From Bacteroidales bacterium (GTDB lineage Bacteria > Bacteroidota > Bacteroidia > Bacteroidales > UBA932), in contig JAFYZZ010000003.1 in NCBI GenBank assembly GCA_017548445.1, positions 1 through 62,678 on the forward strand: DNA of 62,678 nucleotides. The letters are read 5' to 3'. The first letter of the stretch is position 1, and the number at the start of each line of letters is the position of its first letter. The position numbers were made by a program, and so were the translations under genes. The notes beneath the pieces are model-generated. The model was not told the origin of the DNA and did not search any database. It saw only the letters and a program-made list of their open reading frames with translations. Below are positions 1 through 8,174 of the stretch, in pieces.

Positions 1-1
1 G

Positions 2-883
2 ATCCTGCTGCGGGAAGCGCCCTACCGCCTGACCGCAGCCGACCTCGGAGGGCGCCGCTGGTCGGTCGGTTTCGACCCGGCTACGGGCGCGCTCAGCTCC
101 TACAAGCTCGAGGGCAAGGAACTCCTGGCCGCCCCGCTGATGCCCTGCTTCGGCCGCGCCGTCACCGAGAACGACCTGGGCGCCTGGCTGCAGCGCCGGA
201 TGGGCGCCTGGCTGTACCCGGAGTTCAAGGCCGTATCCGTCCAGCGCGGCGCCAACTGCGTGGAGGTGGTATATGACGTCGCCGACGGCCTGGCCACGGT
301 GTCGATGCAGTACTCCCTCGGTGCGGACGGCAGCGTCACCGTGACCGAGCAGATGACCGAGGTGCGCGAAGGCGCGCCGGAGCTGTTCCGCTTCGGTGTG
401 GAGTTCGCGATGCCCGGCGGCTTCAACACGCTGGAGTTCTATGGAAAGGGACCTTTCGAGAATTACATAGACCGCCAGGGCGCAGCCCGGATGGGCGTAT
501 GGAAACAGGCGGTGGCGGACCAGTACCACTTCGGCTACGCCCGCCCGCAGGAATCCGGCACCCACGTGGGGATGCGCTGGATGCGCCTTACCGACGCCGC
601 CGGCTGCGGCTTCGAGATCGCCGCGCCGGTACAGTTCTCCGCATCCGCCCTGCCTTTCGGCCGACGCGACATCGACCTGTCGGTCACCGGCGGAGGAAGG
701 GGTAAAGGCGGCGACCAGCGCCATTCGCTGGAACTCAGGGAAGACGGCCTCACGCACGTGAACGTGGACCTGGTGCAGATGGGTCTGGGCTGCGAGAATT
801 CCTGGGGCGCCCTGCCGCGTCCGCAGTACCGCATCAAGCCCGATCCGCGGGTGTTCAGCTTCACGCTGAAGCCGCTGCTATAA
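2..883 (+). CDS. Beta-galactosidase, GH2, C-terminal part (truncated by window edge)
   Basis: The reading frame is open from base 2, so the N-terminal sugar-binding and catalytic TIM-barrel domains lie outside the window. What remains is the C-terminal beta-sandwich of LacZ-type enzymes (Bgal_small_N, domain 5). Visible marks are the VGFDPATGALSS opening strand, FGRAVTEND in the place of the family's WRAPTDND-like motif, YGKGPFENYIDR and the late GLGCENSWG motif. In E. coli LacZ this domain contributes to the active-site rim. Which beta-galactoside is cleaved cannot be told from this part. It ends at TAA and is followed within 10 nt by a strong hairpin. Family assignment is firm; the exact enzyme is not. 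Confidence 0.88.
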   Translation: MLLREAPYRLTAADLGGRRWSVGFDPATGALSSYKLEGKELLAAPLMPCFGRAVTENDLGAWLQRRMGAWLYPEFKAVSVQRGANCVEVVYDVADGLATVSMQYSLGADGSVTVTEQMTEVREGAPELFRFGVEFAMPGGFNTLEFYGKGPFENYIDRQGAARMGVWKQAVADQYHFGYARPQESGTHVGMRWMRLTDAAGCGFEIAAPVQFSASALPFGRRDIDLSVTGGGRGKGGDQRHSLELREDGLTHVNVDLVQMGLGCENSWGALPRPQYRIKPDPRVFSFTLKPLL

Positions 884-890
884 TGAAGTT

Positions 891-919
891 GGGGTGCAAA
901 AACGCTTGTTTTGCACCCC
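891..919. terminator. Bidirectional hairpin terminator
   Basis: A perfect inverted repeat GGGGTGCAAAA / TTTTGCACCCC has an ACGCTTG loop. It lies between the convergent GH2 and fba genes. The A/T tracts on both strands fit use by either transcript. Confidence 0.75.
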
Positions 920-944
920 AAATACTTTGTAGTCCAGGAGATGA

Positions 945-1946
945 TTAACGGGCCTTGCCGTTGGAGCCGAGGACGTTGATGATCTTGTGGACGTACATCT
1001 TCTTCATCTCCTCGCGGGCCGGCTTGAGGTACTGGCGAGGATCGAAGTGACCCGGGTTCTCGGCGAGGTGCTTGCGCACGGCGGCGGTCATCGCCAGACG
1101 GCTGTCGGAGTCGATGTTGATCTTGCAGACGGCGCTCTTCGCGGCCTTGCGGAGCTGCGACTCGGGAATACCGATGGCGTTGGGCAGCTTGCCGCCGTAC
1201 TGGTTGCACATATCCACATATTCCTGCGGCACGGAAGAGGATCCGTGAAGCACGATCGGGAAGCCGGGGAGCTTCTTCTCGATGGCCTTCAGCACGTCGA
1301 AGGCGAGGGGCGGCGGGACCAACTTGCCGTTCTCGTCGCGGGTGCACTGCTCCGGCGTGAACTTGTAGGCACCGTGGGACGTGCCGATGGAGATGGCGAG
1401 GGAGTCGCACTTGGTCTTCTTCACGAAGTCGATGACTTCCTCGGGCTTGGTGTAGTGGGAAACGGCGGAGGAAACCTCGTCCTCGACACCGGCGAGCACG
1501 CCGAGTTCGGCCTCGACGGTCACGTCGTGCTTGTGGGCGTAGTTCACGACCTTGCGGGTAAGCTTCACGTTCTCATCGTAAGGGAGGGACGAAGCGTCGA
1601 TCATCACGGAGGAGAAACCAAAGTCCACGCAGCTCTTGCAGAGCTCGTAGCTGTCGCCGTGGTCCAGGTGGAGGACGATCTGCGGCCTCTTCCAGCCCAG
1701 TTCCTTGGCATATTCGACGGCACCCTGGGCCATATAGCGGAGCAGGGTCTGGTTGGCGTAGTTGCGGGCACCCTTGGACACCTGCAGGATCACCGGCGAC
1801 TTGGTTTCGGCGGCGGCCTGGATGATGGCCTGGAGCTGCTCCATATTGTTGAAGTTGAAAGCGGGGACGGCGTAACCGCCCTTAACGGCCTTGGCGAACA
1901 TCGCGCGGGTGTTCACGAGACCCAGTTCTTTGAATGAAACCTTCAT
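945..1946 (-). CDS. fba: Fructose-1,6-bisphosphate aldolase, class II
   Basis: A 333-residue zinc-dependent class II aldolase. It reversibly cleaves fructose-1,6-bisphosphate to dihydroxyacetone phosphate and glyceraldehyde-3-phosphate in glycolysis and gluconeogenesis. Family motifs visible are PAFNFNNMEQ near the N-terminus, HLDHGDSYE with the metal-binding histidine and catalytic aspartate, and HGSSSVP with a later zinc histidine. Length is normal for the Bacteroidota form. It starts at ATG (MKVSFKELG) and is transcribed alone from a -7 box at 1987-1994, divergently from gmk. Confidence 0.95.
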   Translation of the reverse strand: MKVSFKELGLVNTRAMFAKAVKGGYAVPAFNFNNMEQLQAIIQAAAETKSPVILQVSKGARNYANQTLLRYMAQGAVEYAKELGWKRPQIVLHLDHGDSYELCKSCVDFGFSSVMIDASSLPYDENVKLTRKVVNYAHKHDVTVEAELGVLAGVEDEVSSAVSHYTKPEEVIDFVKKTKCDSLAISIGTSHGAYKFTPEQCTRDENGKLVPPPLAFDVLKAIEKKLPGFPIVLHGSSSVPQEYVDMCNQYGGKLPNAIGIPESQLRKAAKSAVCKINIDSDSRLAMTAAVRKHLAENPGHFDPRQYLKPAREEMKKMYVHKIINVLGSNGKAR

Positions 1947-1986
1947 AAAAGTGATATGATTTGTGACTAACTTTCAGTAAATCGTG

Positions 1987-2004
1987 CAAAAATAACTATT
2001 TTTG
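1987..2004. promoter_or_regulatory. Back-to-back -7 boxes of divergent fba and gmk promoters
   Basis: CAAAAATA (1987-1994, read leftward as TATTTTTG, for fba) and TATTTTTG (1997-2004, for gmk) both match the Bacteroidota TAnnTTTG -7 element. They are separated by 2 nt and together form a perfect palindrome extending to GC on both sides. Confidence 0.7.
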
Positions 2005-2020
2005 CGGAAAAGTCCACATA

Positions 2021-2590
2021 ATGTCTGGCAAAGTCATCATCTTTTCTGCTCCGTCCGGTGCCGGCAAAAGCACCGTCGTCAACCATCTCCTCGGCCTGCA
2101 TCCGGAATTCGAGTTCTCCGTTTCCGCCACCTCGCGCGCACCGCGCGGCACCGAACAGGACGGCGTGGAGTATTATTTCATCACGGCGCGGAAATTCCGC
2201 TCCCTGATCCGCAAGGACGCCTTCGTGGAATACGAGGAAGTGTATAAGGACCGCTTCTACGGCACGCTCAAGAGCGAGGTGGAGCGCATCTGGAACAACG
2301 GCCACGTGATCATCTTCGACGTGGACGTCAAGGGCGGGGTGAACCTCAAGAAATACTTCGGGGACGCCGCCCTGTCGGTGCTCATCGTCCCGCCGTCGAT
2401 GGAAATCCTGGAACAGCGCCTGCGCGGCCGCGGCACCGACAGCGAGGAAGCCATCCGCGAAAGGCTGGCCAAGGCCGCCTCGGAGCTGGAGTTCGCCCGC
2501 GGGAAGTTCGACTTCGAACTGGTGAACGACAAGCTCGAAGACACCTTCCGCATCTCGGAAGAAACCGTCGACGCCTTCCTATGCGGATAG
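2021..2590 (+). CDS. gmk: Guanylate kinase
   Basis: Cytosolic kinase converting GMP plus ATP to GDP plus ADP. The 189 residues match the family length. The P-loop is SAPSGAGKST (residues 9-18), followed by the GMP-binding region SATSRAPRGTEQDG and the lid segment RLRGRGTDSEE. The ATG lies 17 nt after the -7 box. The stop lies inside the first codons of nadD (10-nt overlap), so the two are almost certainly cotranscribed and translationally coupled, an arrangement common in Bacteroidota. Confidence 0.96.
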   Translation: MSGKVIIFSAPSGAGKSTVVNHLLGLHPEFEFSVSATSRAPRGTEQDGVEYYFITARKFRSLIRKDAFVEYEEVYKDRFYGTLKSEVERIWNNGHVIIFDVDVKGGVNLKKYFGDAALSVLIVPPSMEILEQRLRGRGTDSEEAIRERLAKAASELEFARGKFDFELVNDKLEDTFRISEETVDAFLCG

Positions 2591-3138
2591 CCGTCTACTC
2601 AGGTTCTTTTGATCCGCTCCACATCGGCCACCTGGCCATTATGGAGCGTTTGTCCGCGAGCCCCCACTTCGACTGGACCTACCTGGTCATCTCGCCGCAG
2701 AATCCCCTCAAAGAGGCCGAAAAGGCCTTTTCGGCGGAGCGCCGCTACCGCGCCGCCGTCGAAGCCGTCCGCCGGCATCCCGGGTTGTACGTTTGGGTGG
2801 ACGACATCGAGCTGAAGATGCCCGCCCCCAATTATACGATCAAGACCCTGGACGCGCTCCGCGAGCGCGAACCCGGGAACGAGTTCACCCTGGTGATCGG
2901 GGCGGACAACCTGGAGATCATCCACCGCTGGCGGGAGGCGCCGCGCATCCTCGAGGAATACGGCGTAGTCGTCTATCCCCGCACGGGGCACGATATGGAA
3001 CGCCTGAGAGAGGAATTGCTGGCAGAAAACAGCCGCTACCGCATCCGGCTGATCGACGCGCCGGTCGTAGACATTTCCTCGACGCAGATCCGCGAAATGC
3101 AGGCGCAGGGGCAGGATGCCTCCGCCTTCCTGATGTAG
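2581..3138 (+). CDS. nadD: Nicotinate-nucleotide adenylyltransferase
   Basis: Transfers AMP from ATP to nicotinate mononucleotide, the penultimate step of NAD biosynthesis. The N-terminus shows the nucleotidyltransferase signature GSFDPLHIGH (HxGH). The C-terminal ISSTQIR segment is the conserved ATP-binding ISSTxIR. At 185 residues it has a normal size. The start overlaps gmk by 10 nt. The gene ends 6 nt before the stop of the convergent thioredoxin-like gene. Confidence 0.95.
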   Translation: MRIAVYSGSFDPLHIGHLAIMERLSASPHFDWTYLVISPQNPLKEAEKAFSAERRYRAAVEAVRRHPGLYVWVDDIELKMPAPNYTIKTLDALREREPGNEFTLVIGADNLEIIHRWREAPRILEEYGVVVYPRTGHDMERLREELLAENSRYRIRLIDAPVVDISSTQIREMQAQGQDASAFLM

Positions 3139-3144
3139 ATAAAC

Positions 3145-3639
3145 TTATTTCTTCAAGGCCTCGTCCAGCAGCTTCAGCATCGGCTCGCCCTCATAGCCGA
3201 TGAAAGTGCGGGAACGCTTGCCGTCCCTGCCCACCACGAGGTAGGTCGGGAAGGCGTTGGAACCGATGCGGCTGTAGATCTCGTCCAGCTGGCGGTCAGT
3301 CAGATAATAGTGGTCTCCGTGAAGCTCCGGGATCATCTCCTCCCAGGTGTTCTTGGGGGACGTGCCGCTGGTGATATAGACGAACTTCACTCCCTTGAGG
3401 CGCCCGTCCTTGAGCGGCTCCATCTGCGCCATCGCCCGCAGGCAGGGGCCGCACCAGGTGGCCCAGAAATCCACCAGCACCACCTCGCCTTTATAATCGG
3501 CGAGGATCGTGTCCAGCATTTTTCCGGGGGCCGCATTCGGGGTGGGCTTCACCCGGTACTCAGGAGAGGCGGCGCAGGCGTTCAGGCTTCCGCAAAGGAA
3601 AGCGGCCGCGCACAGGAGAATCAGGGACCATTTTTTCAT
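3145..3639 (-). CDS. TlpA-like exported thioredoxin-fold protein
   Basis: A thiol-disulfide reductase-like protein of about 164 residues. The fold is marked by LVDFWATWCGPC with the redox CxxC and by the cis-proline segment NAFPTYLVVG. The start MKKWSLILL is preferred over an in-frame ATG 11 codons upstream because it gives a clean signal peptide. That peptide ends in SLNAC, which could be a lipobox, so the protein is probably periplasmic or a lipoprotein. A TATATTTG -7 box at 3661-3668 fits this start. Its client is unknown. Confidence 0.85.
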   Translation of the reverse strand: MKKWSLILLCAAAFLCGSLNACAASPEYRVKPTPNAAPGKMLDTILADYKGEVVLVDFWATWCGPCLRAMAQMEPLKDGRLKGVKFVYITSGTSPKNTWEEMIPELHGDHYYLTDRQLDEIYSRIGSNAFPTYLVVGRDGKRSRTFIGYEGEPMLKLLDEALKK

Positions 3640-3660
3640 CGCAAGGCTGTTTAACGGAAG

Positions 3661-3668
3661 CAAATATA
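3661..3668 (-). promoter_or_regulatory. -7 box of the TlpA-like gene
   Basis: CAAATATA reads leftward as TATATTTG, a full TAnnTTTG match, 22 nt upstream of the chosen ATG. Confidence 0.55.
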
Positions 3669-3700
3669 ACAATTTCGATTCGTTTTTATGGCAAAGTTCT

Positions 3701-3708
3701 TATCTTTG
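3701..3708 (+). promoter_or_regulatory. -7 box of rnpB
   Basis: TATCTTTG matches TAnnTTTG and lies about 14 nt before the predicted 5' end of the RNase P RNA, where a transcription start is expected. Confidence 0.65.
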
Positions 3709-3721
3709 CGCGAAATTGAAA

Positions 3722-4048
3722 CAGGTGGAGCGATCTGCCGCCCGGAAGGGCCTTCGGGCCCGGAAGGGAGGAAAGTCCGGACAGGACAGGGCATCCCGCT
3801 GCGGAAAGCGCAGGCAGGGGCAACCTTGGGCAAGTCGTAACAGAGAACGACCGCCGGTCAAACGGCAAGGGTGAAAACGCGGGGTAAGAGCCCACGACGC
3901 CCGGCAGCGATGCCGGACGGGTACGACACCGGGACCTGCAAGACCAAATATACTGGCAGACGAGGGCTGCCCGCCCGATGCCAGGGGGTAGGTTGCGTAG
4001 ATAAATGGCAGAAAATCAGTGAACAGAAACCGGCTTACGGCTCCACCT
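3722..4048 (+). ncRNA. rnpB: RNase P RNA, bacterial class A
   Basis: Catalytic RNA that matures tRNA 5' ends. The universally conserved GAGGAAAGTCCGGAC block is present near the 5' side (about 3768-3782), followed by ACAGAGAACGACCGCC, AAGGGTGAAA and GGTAAGAGCCCAC, and a terminal CGGCTTAC. Helix P1 closes between GGTGGAGC (3724-3731) and GCTCCACC (4040-4047). A T-rich tract after 4048 can serve as terminator. Ends are set by P1 and are accurate to a few bases. The 3' end overlaps the last codons of the convergent GlsB-like gene. Confidence 0.95.
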
Positions 4049-5111
4049 TTTCTTTTTTCTTCCGCTCTTTCTTCTCCTTCTTCTCTTTCTGCGGTTTGTC
4101 CTTCTTCTCCAGACTGCGACGCAGCCTCTTTTCCGCCACCAGCACGCCCTCTTTCACGGATTCCTGCATCTTTTTGGCAAGATGCCGGAAATACGGCTCC
4201 TTGTGACGGTCGCGCTTGTCGGCATAGATCTCCTCGAAATTGACCAGGATACCCACCTCGATGGAATCGAAGAAGTCGTCGTTGACGGCCCCGCCGAACA
4301 TCTTCATCGTCGGGGAGGTGTTCATATAGCTGTTCACCAGCGGCGGGATGCCCGTACCCAGCTTGCGCACGGCATCCTTGAGGTTGCGGTAGTCCTGCTT
4401 GAAGTCCTGGTCCCTCAGGATCAGGTCCAGCAGGCGGCCGTCCATCTCCACCCGGTAGGGATCCTTGGGCACCACCAGGTTGTCCGGATCCGGGAAATGC
4501 TTGTAGAGGAAGCGCTGGATCAGCGCCAGGCAGGTCTTGTCATAATCCGGATAGATGGTCATCTTCCCGAAGTAGTACTTCATCTTCGGATGCTGCAGCA
4601 TAATGGCGGCCAGCCCGTCCCACAGGTTGTCCAGGGCGAAGATCGCCTTCGCGCCGGCCTTGGAACTCTGGTACTCGGGGGTGACGAAGGACCGCCCCAG
4701 CTCGATGGTGTACGGCAGGTAATCCCGGATGAAAGGCTCGGAGAACCGGAACAGGTGGGCCGAAGCCAGGACCGGCTGCCCTTCCCCGTCGAAGATGACG
4801 TCCGAACCGAGGATGAAACGGTATCCGCCCAGGATCGCGGAGGCGTCCGGGTCCCAGATGACGATCTGGCGGTACAGGCGGTCCCGCTCCAGGTCGAACT
4901 CGTCCAGGTCCACGGCCAGGCCGGTCCCGCCGCCGGAGTCGCGGAAGGAGATTTCCCGCAGGCGTCCGATTTCCTGCACTACGTTGGGAGCGTCGAAGCT
5001 GTCCACCACGTAGATCTCGTTCCCTCCCTTGTTGGTGTCGCAGAGTTTCTTGTCGGGGGTAAGCTCCGCTTTCAGCAGGTCGACGCTTACCGGTTCTATG
5101 ATCTTGTCCAT
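4035..5111 (-). CDS. GlsB-like N-acyltransferase (GNAT / 'putative hemolysin')
   Basis: A 358-residue member of the GNAT-fold family related to OlsB and to the Bacteroides glycine-lipid enzyme GlsB, which N-acylates glycine with a 3-hydroxyacyl chain. Family features are REISFRDSGGG, the aspartate-rich LDEFDLERD, ILGGYRFILG and the ELGRSFV strand. The gene lies 6 nt after an acyltransferase of the GlsA type, the pairing expected for N- then O-acylation. The C-terminus (about 30 residues) is almost only Lys and Glu and probably disordered. That segment is read from the strand opposite the U-rich 3' region of rnpB. The substrate is inferred from family and context. Confidence 0.75.
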   Translation of the reverse strand: MDKIIEPVSVDLLKAELTPDKKLCDTNKGGNEIYVVDSFDAPNVVQEIGRLREISFRDSGGGTGLAVDLDEFDLERDRLYRQIVIWDPDASAILGGYRFILGSDVIFDGEGQPVLASAHLFRFSEPFIRDYLPYTIELGRSFVTPEYQSSKAGAKAIFALDNLWDGLAAIMLQHPKMKYYFGKMTIYPDYDKTCLALIQRFLYKHFPDPDNLVVPKDPYRVEMDGRLLDLILRDQDFKQDYRNLKDAVRKLGTGIPPLVNSYMNTSPTMKMFGGAVNDDFFDSIEVGILVNFEEIYADKRDRHKEPYFRHLAKKMQESVKEGVLVAEKRLRRSLEKKDKPQKEKKEKKERKKKEKVEP

Positions 5112-5117
5112 AATTTG

Positions 5118-5930
5118 CTACAACTGATACACTTTTTCACGGACCCAGGCGGCCCATTCGATGGGCTTCCGGGATTTGTCGAAGGTGGAAGCCGGAATCG
5201 GCTTGCCGAAGATGATCCTGAACGTCTTGTGCTGGGCGTGATACAAGGCGTCCGGCAGGAAGAGCATCGGGATGTTGAACTTGACTTTCAGGAACTTGCG
5301 GAAGAACCAGTCGGCCCGGTAGAAACGGGCGGGATTCTTTCCCACAAAGTGCACGGGCACCACGGCGCGTCCGCTGTCCACGCTCTTGGTGATGAAGGTC
5401 TTGGTCCAGGGGAAATCCTGGATCTTGCCCTTGATCCTGCGGGAGCATACCCCGGCGGGAAATATCATTATCTGGTCGTCCGACCGGAAGGCGTCGTCCA
5501 GTAGTTGGGGCAGGTTGCGCACCTGGCTTCCCACCTTGTTGATCGGCACGCAGAGCGGGGCGAGCGGCTTGATGAACAGCAGGAAGTCGTTGACCGGCAT
5601 CTTCACCTGCCCGAACTCGCGCGAGATGACGCCGCACAGGGCGATGCCGTCCGCGCCGCCGAGCGGGTGGTTGGAGGCGAAGGTATAGCGGGAGCCGTCT
5701 TTCGGGACGTTCTCCAGCCCTTCCACCTCGATCTTGATATCCATCTGCTTCAGGGTGTCCTCGCAGAATTCCGCGCCCTCGTAGCCACGCGAGAGGACAC
5801 TGTTCAGCCAGTCCTGATGCACGAAACGCTTGAGGAAGCGTACTACAAAACCGGGGAGTTTCTTCCCCTTGAACTTGCTGGCAATGATGGCGTCCAGGTC
5901 TATCCGACCCTCGAAATCTTCGTTTGCCAT
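5118..5930 (-). CDS. GlsA-like 1-acylglycerol-phosphate acyltransferase family protein
   Basis: A 270-residue PlsC-superfamily O-acyltransferase. The catalytic block is SNHPLGGADG, the spaced H...D variant common in Bacteroidota homologues. It is followed by FPAGVCSRR, which corresponds to the family's FPEGTRS acceptor motif, and PVHFVGKN. With the GlsB-like gene it could complete glycine or ornithine-type aminolipids by adding the second, ester-linked fatty acid at the membrane. A generic phospholipid acyltransferase role is the alternative. It has its own -7 box at 5954-5961 and starts the two-gene unit. Confidence 0.75.
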   Translation of the reverse strand: MANEDFEGRIDLDAIIASKFKGKKLPGFVVRFLKRFVHQDWLNSVLSRGYEGAEFCEDTLKQMDIKIEVEGLENVPKDGSRYTFASNHPLGGADGIALCGVISREFGQVKMPVNDFLLFIKPLAPLCVPINKVGSQVRNLPQLLDDAFRSDDQIMIFPAGVCSRRIKGKIQDFPWTKTFITKSVDSGRAVVPVHFVGKNPARFYRADWFFRKFLKVKFNIPMLFLPDALYHAQHKTFRIIFGKPIPASTFDKSRKPIEWAAWVREKVYQL

Positions 5931-5953
5931 ATCCGGTAGGTTTTAGTGACTCT

Positions 5954-5961
5954 CAAATATA
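5954..5961 (-). promoter_or_regulatory. -7 box of the GlsA/GlsB-like operon
   Basis: CAAATATA reads leftward as TATATTTG, 24 nt before the start codon, so the acyltransferase pair is probably transcribed apart from rimO. Confidence 0.55.
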
Positions 5962-5969
5962 AAGAAAAA

Positions 5970-7256
5970 TTACGAAATGATTGCAGCAATCAAGTCATAA
6001 TCTTCCGCATCGGTGATCCGGACCCGGATGAATTCGCCCTCCTTCACTTTCCCTTCCGCGCCGGGAACCAGGATCTCGCCGTCCACTTCCGGACTCTCGA
6101 ATTCGCTGCGGCACACCGCCGTGCCGTCCAGGAAACCGTCCACCAGGACGCGGACCTCCGTCCCAACCCGGGAGCGGTTGTATTCCAGCGAAATCTCCCG
6201 CTGCAATTCCATCAGGGCGTCCAGGCGCGCGCGTTTCACTTCCTCCGGCACGTCGTCCTTCAGGTGCTCCGCGCCCCAAGTCCCCTCCTCTTCGGAATAG
6301 ATGAAGGCGCCCAGGCGCTCGAAACGCGCCTCGCGGACAAAGTCCAGCAGCTCGGCGAAATCCTGCTCCGTCTCGCCGGGGTGTCCCACGATCATCGTCG
6401 TGCGGAGCGCCACGCCGGGCACCTCCCTGCGCAAACGGGCGATGAGCGCGCGCGTCCAGGCGCCGTCCACGTGCCGGTGCATCAGGTCCAGGACCCGGTC
6501 GGAAATATGCTGAAGCGGAATGTCGAGGTATTTGCAGACCTTCGGATTAGAAGCCATCGCCTCCAGGACGTCTTCCGGGAAGTCGGCCGGATAGGAATAA
6601 TGGATGCGGATCCATTCGATTCCCGGGATGGCCGACAGGCGGCCGATCAGCTCGCCCAAAGCCCGGCGGCGGTACAGGTCCAGCCCGTAGTACGTGCTGT
6701 CCTGGGCGATCAGGATGAGTTCGCGCACGCCGCGCGCAGCAAGCGAGGACGCCTCCGCCACCAGGTCCTCCATCGGTACGGAGCGGTGGGCGCCGCGGAT
6801 GAAGGGGATGGCGCAGTAGGAGCAGCGGCGGTCGCAGCCCTCGGAGATCTTCAGGTAGGCGAAACCCCTGGCCTCCGCGATGCGGCGTGCGGTGAACGGC
6901 CCGGGCGCCACGCCCAGGTGGCGCAGCACGGGCGCAAGGTCCCGCGCACCGAACCAGGCGTCCACCTCGGGGATTTCCCGGGGCAGTTCCGCGGCATATC
7001 GCTGAGCCAGGCAGCCGAACACGACTACCTCCCCCGCCTCGCCCCGCTTCTTGGCTTCCACGGCCTCCAGAATGGCGTTGACCGACTCTTCCTTGGCGTC
7101 GCCGATGAAGCCGCAGGTGTTCAGCAGGAGGCAGTCCACGGGGCCGTCCCCGTCCACGACGGAGAAAGCATCCGCCGGCAGCTGGGCCAGCAGATGCTCC
7201 GTGTCGACCGTGTTCTTCGAACAGCCGAGGGTGACGACCTTAATCCTGCGGCGCAT
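5970..7256 (-). CDS. rimO: Ribosomal protein S12 methylthiotransferase
   Basis: A 428-residue radical SAM methylthiotransferase that modifies an aspartate of ribosomal protein S12. In order there is the N-terminal UPF0004 domain with VTLGCSKNTVDTE and later cysteines (NTCGFI, FGCLAQRY). The radical SAM core follows with CDRRCSYC (CxxxCxxC), then IAQDSTYYG, and a C-terminal TRAM domain. The SKNTVD form of the first motif favours RimO over the tRNA enzyme MiaB. Its start overlaps the end of the DUF5606 gene by 17 nt. Confidence 0.95.
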   Translation of the reverse strand: MRRRIKVVTLGCSKNTVDTEHLLAQLPADAFSVVDGDGPVDCLLLNTCGFIGDAKEESVNAILEAVEAKKRGEAGEVVVFGCLAQRYAAELPREIPEVDAWFGARDLAPVLRHLGVAPGPFTARRIAEARGFAYLKISEGCDRRCSYCAIPFIRGAHRSVPMEDLVAEASSLAARGVRELILIAQDSTYYGLDLYRRRALGELIGRLSAIPGIEWIRIHYSYPADFPEDVLEAMASNPKVCKYLDIPLQHISDRVLDLMHRHVDGAWTRALIARLRREVPGVALRTTMIVGHPGETEQDFAELLDFVREARFERLGAFIYSEEEGTWGAEHLKDDVPEEVKRARLDALMELQREISLEYNRSRVGTEVRVLVDGFLDGTAVCRSEFESPEVDGEILVPGAEGKVKEGEFIRVRITDAEDYDLIAAIIS

Positions 7257-7662
7257 CGCCCTGCTCCTCCTTCACGAAATCGAACGAGGCGTATTTGGCG
7301 ATCTCGTCGTACCAGCCCACCACCTTGCGCATATGGGAGACGTAGAAGCGGTCGGGGTCGTAGTTCGGGATAGCTTTCCCGAAAAGGTCGGTCAGTTCCT
7401 TGTCGGATGCTTTGGGAGAGGGGGCGTCGGCATCGCCGAGCACCTTCTTCAGGGCCAGGAACACCTCGTCGAGTTTCATTTCGCCTTCGCTGGTGTAGAT
7501 GGCTATGTCGGCGAGCGTGGAGATGCGGCTGGTGGAGCTGAACACCTTGCGCTGCCCCGTGGCGAGATTCTCGCCGATGGCGCCGCCACGGGCCTGGGCC
7601 ACGTAGCGGAACAGGCCGTGCTGGCCCGAAACGGACATAATCCGCGCTAAATCAGTTTGCAT
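7240..7662 (-). CDS. DUF5606 family protein
   Basis: A 140-residue protein that resembles the Bacteroidota-specific DUF5606 family: MQTDLARIMSVSGQ opening, then GLFRYVAQARGG and a LADIAIYT strand, followed by a helical C-terminal half. No signal peptide or membrane segment is seen. Function is unknown. It overlaps coaE upstream by 16 nt and rimO downstream by 17 nt, so it is tightly coupled to both. Confidence 0.75.
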   Translation of the reverse strand: MQTDLARIMSVSGQHGLFRYVAQARGGAIGENLATGQRKVFSSTSRISTLADIAIYTSEGEMKLDEVFLALKKVLGDADAPSPKASDKELTDLFGKAIPNYDPDRFYVSHMRKVVGWYDEIAKYASFDFVKEEQGDAPQD

Positions 7663-8174
7663 ATCAGTTGTCTAATTTTGATGTATAATTCTTCCGGAGT
7701 GCCGTCGTTCACGAGGGTGAAGTCGATGCGCGAGGCGTCGAACGACTGCAGGGCGTCGCGCTCGGCCACCCGGGGATTCCGGGCGGCGCGTATTTCCAAC
7801 GGTGCCGTGACGAGCAGCACCCGGTCGTAAAGGCCGTCGAACTGCGGCTTGTCCAGCGCAATGGCGGATTCGACGAACAGCAGGGGCGCACGCTGCGCCG
7901 CCTTCCAGCCCTTCAGGTCCTCCACCACGTACGGATAGACGATTGCCTCCAGCTTCGCAAGCTTGCCGGGATTAGAAAAAACGGTGCCGATCTGCGCCCA
8001 CGGAAGGTCCAGGGCGTCCTCGATCCGGCATTTCAGGCCCGGCACAAGCGAATAGAGCAGCTTGGTGCGGGAATCGCAGTCATAGACCGGGAAACCCAGC
8101 GACGCCAGGTAACGGCAGGCTTCTGACTTGCCGCTTCCGATCGGACCGGTGACCAGGATCGTTTTCATCTTCAT
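7647..8174 (-). CDS. coaE: Dephospho-CoA kinase
   Basis: Last enzyme of coenzyme A synthesis, phosphorylating the 3'-hydroxyl of dephospho-CoA. The N-terminal P-loop is VTGPIGSGKS, followed by the acceptor-site VYDCDSRTK. The later LLVTAPLEIRAAR matches the family's base-binding region. At 175 residues it is about 20 shorter than most homologues but not obviously truncated. A second ATG two codons in is an alternative start. It overlaps the YbbR-like stop by 4 nt. Confidence 0.9.
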   Translation of the reverse strand: MKMKTILVTGPIGSGKSEACRYLASLGFPVYDCDSRTKLLYSLVPGLKCRIEDALDLPWAQIGTVFSNPGKLAKLEAIVYPYVVEDLKGWKAAQRAPLLFVESAIALDKPQFDGLYDRVLLVTAPLEIRAARNPRVAERDALQSFDASRIDFTLVNDGTPEELYIKIRQLICKLI

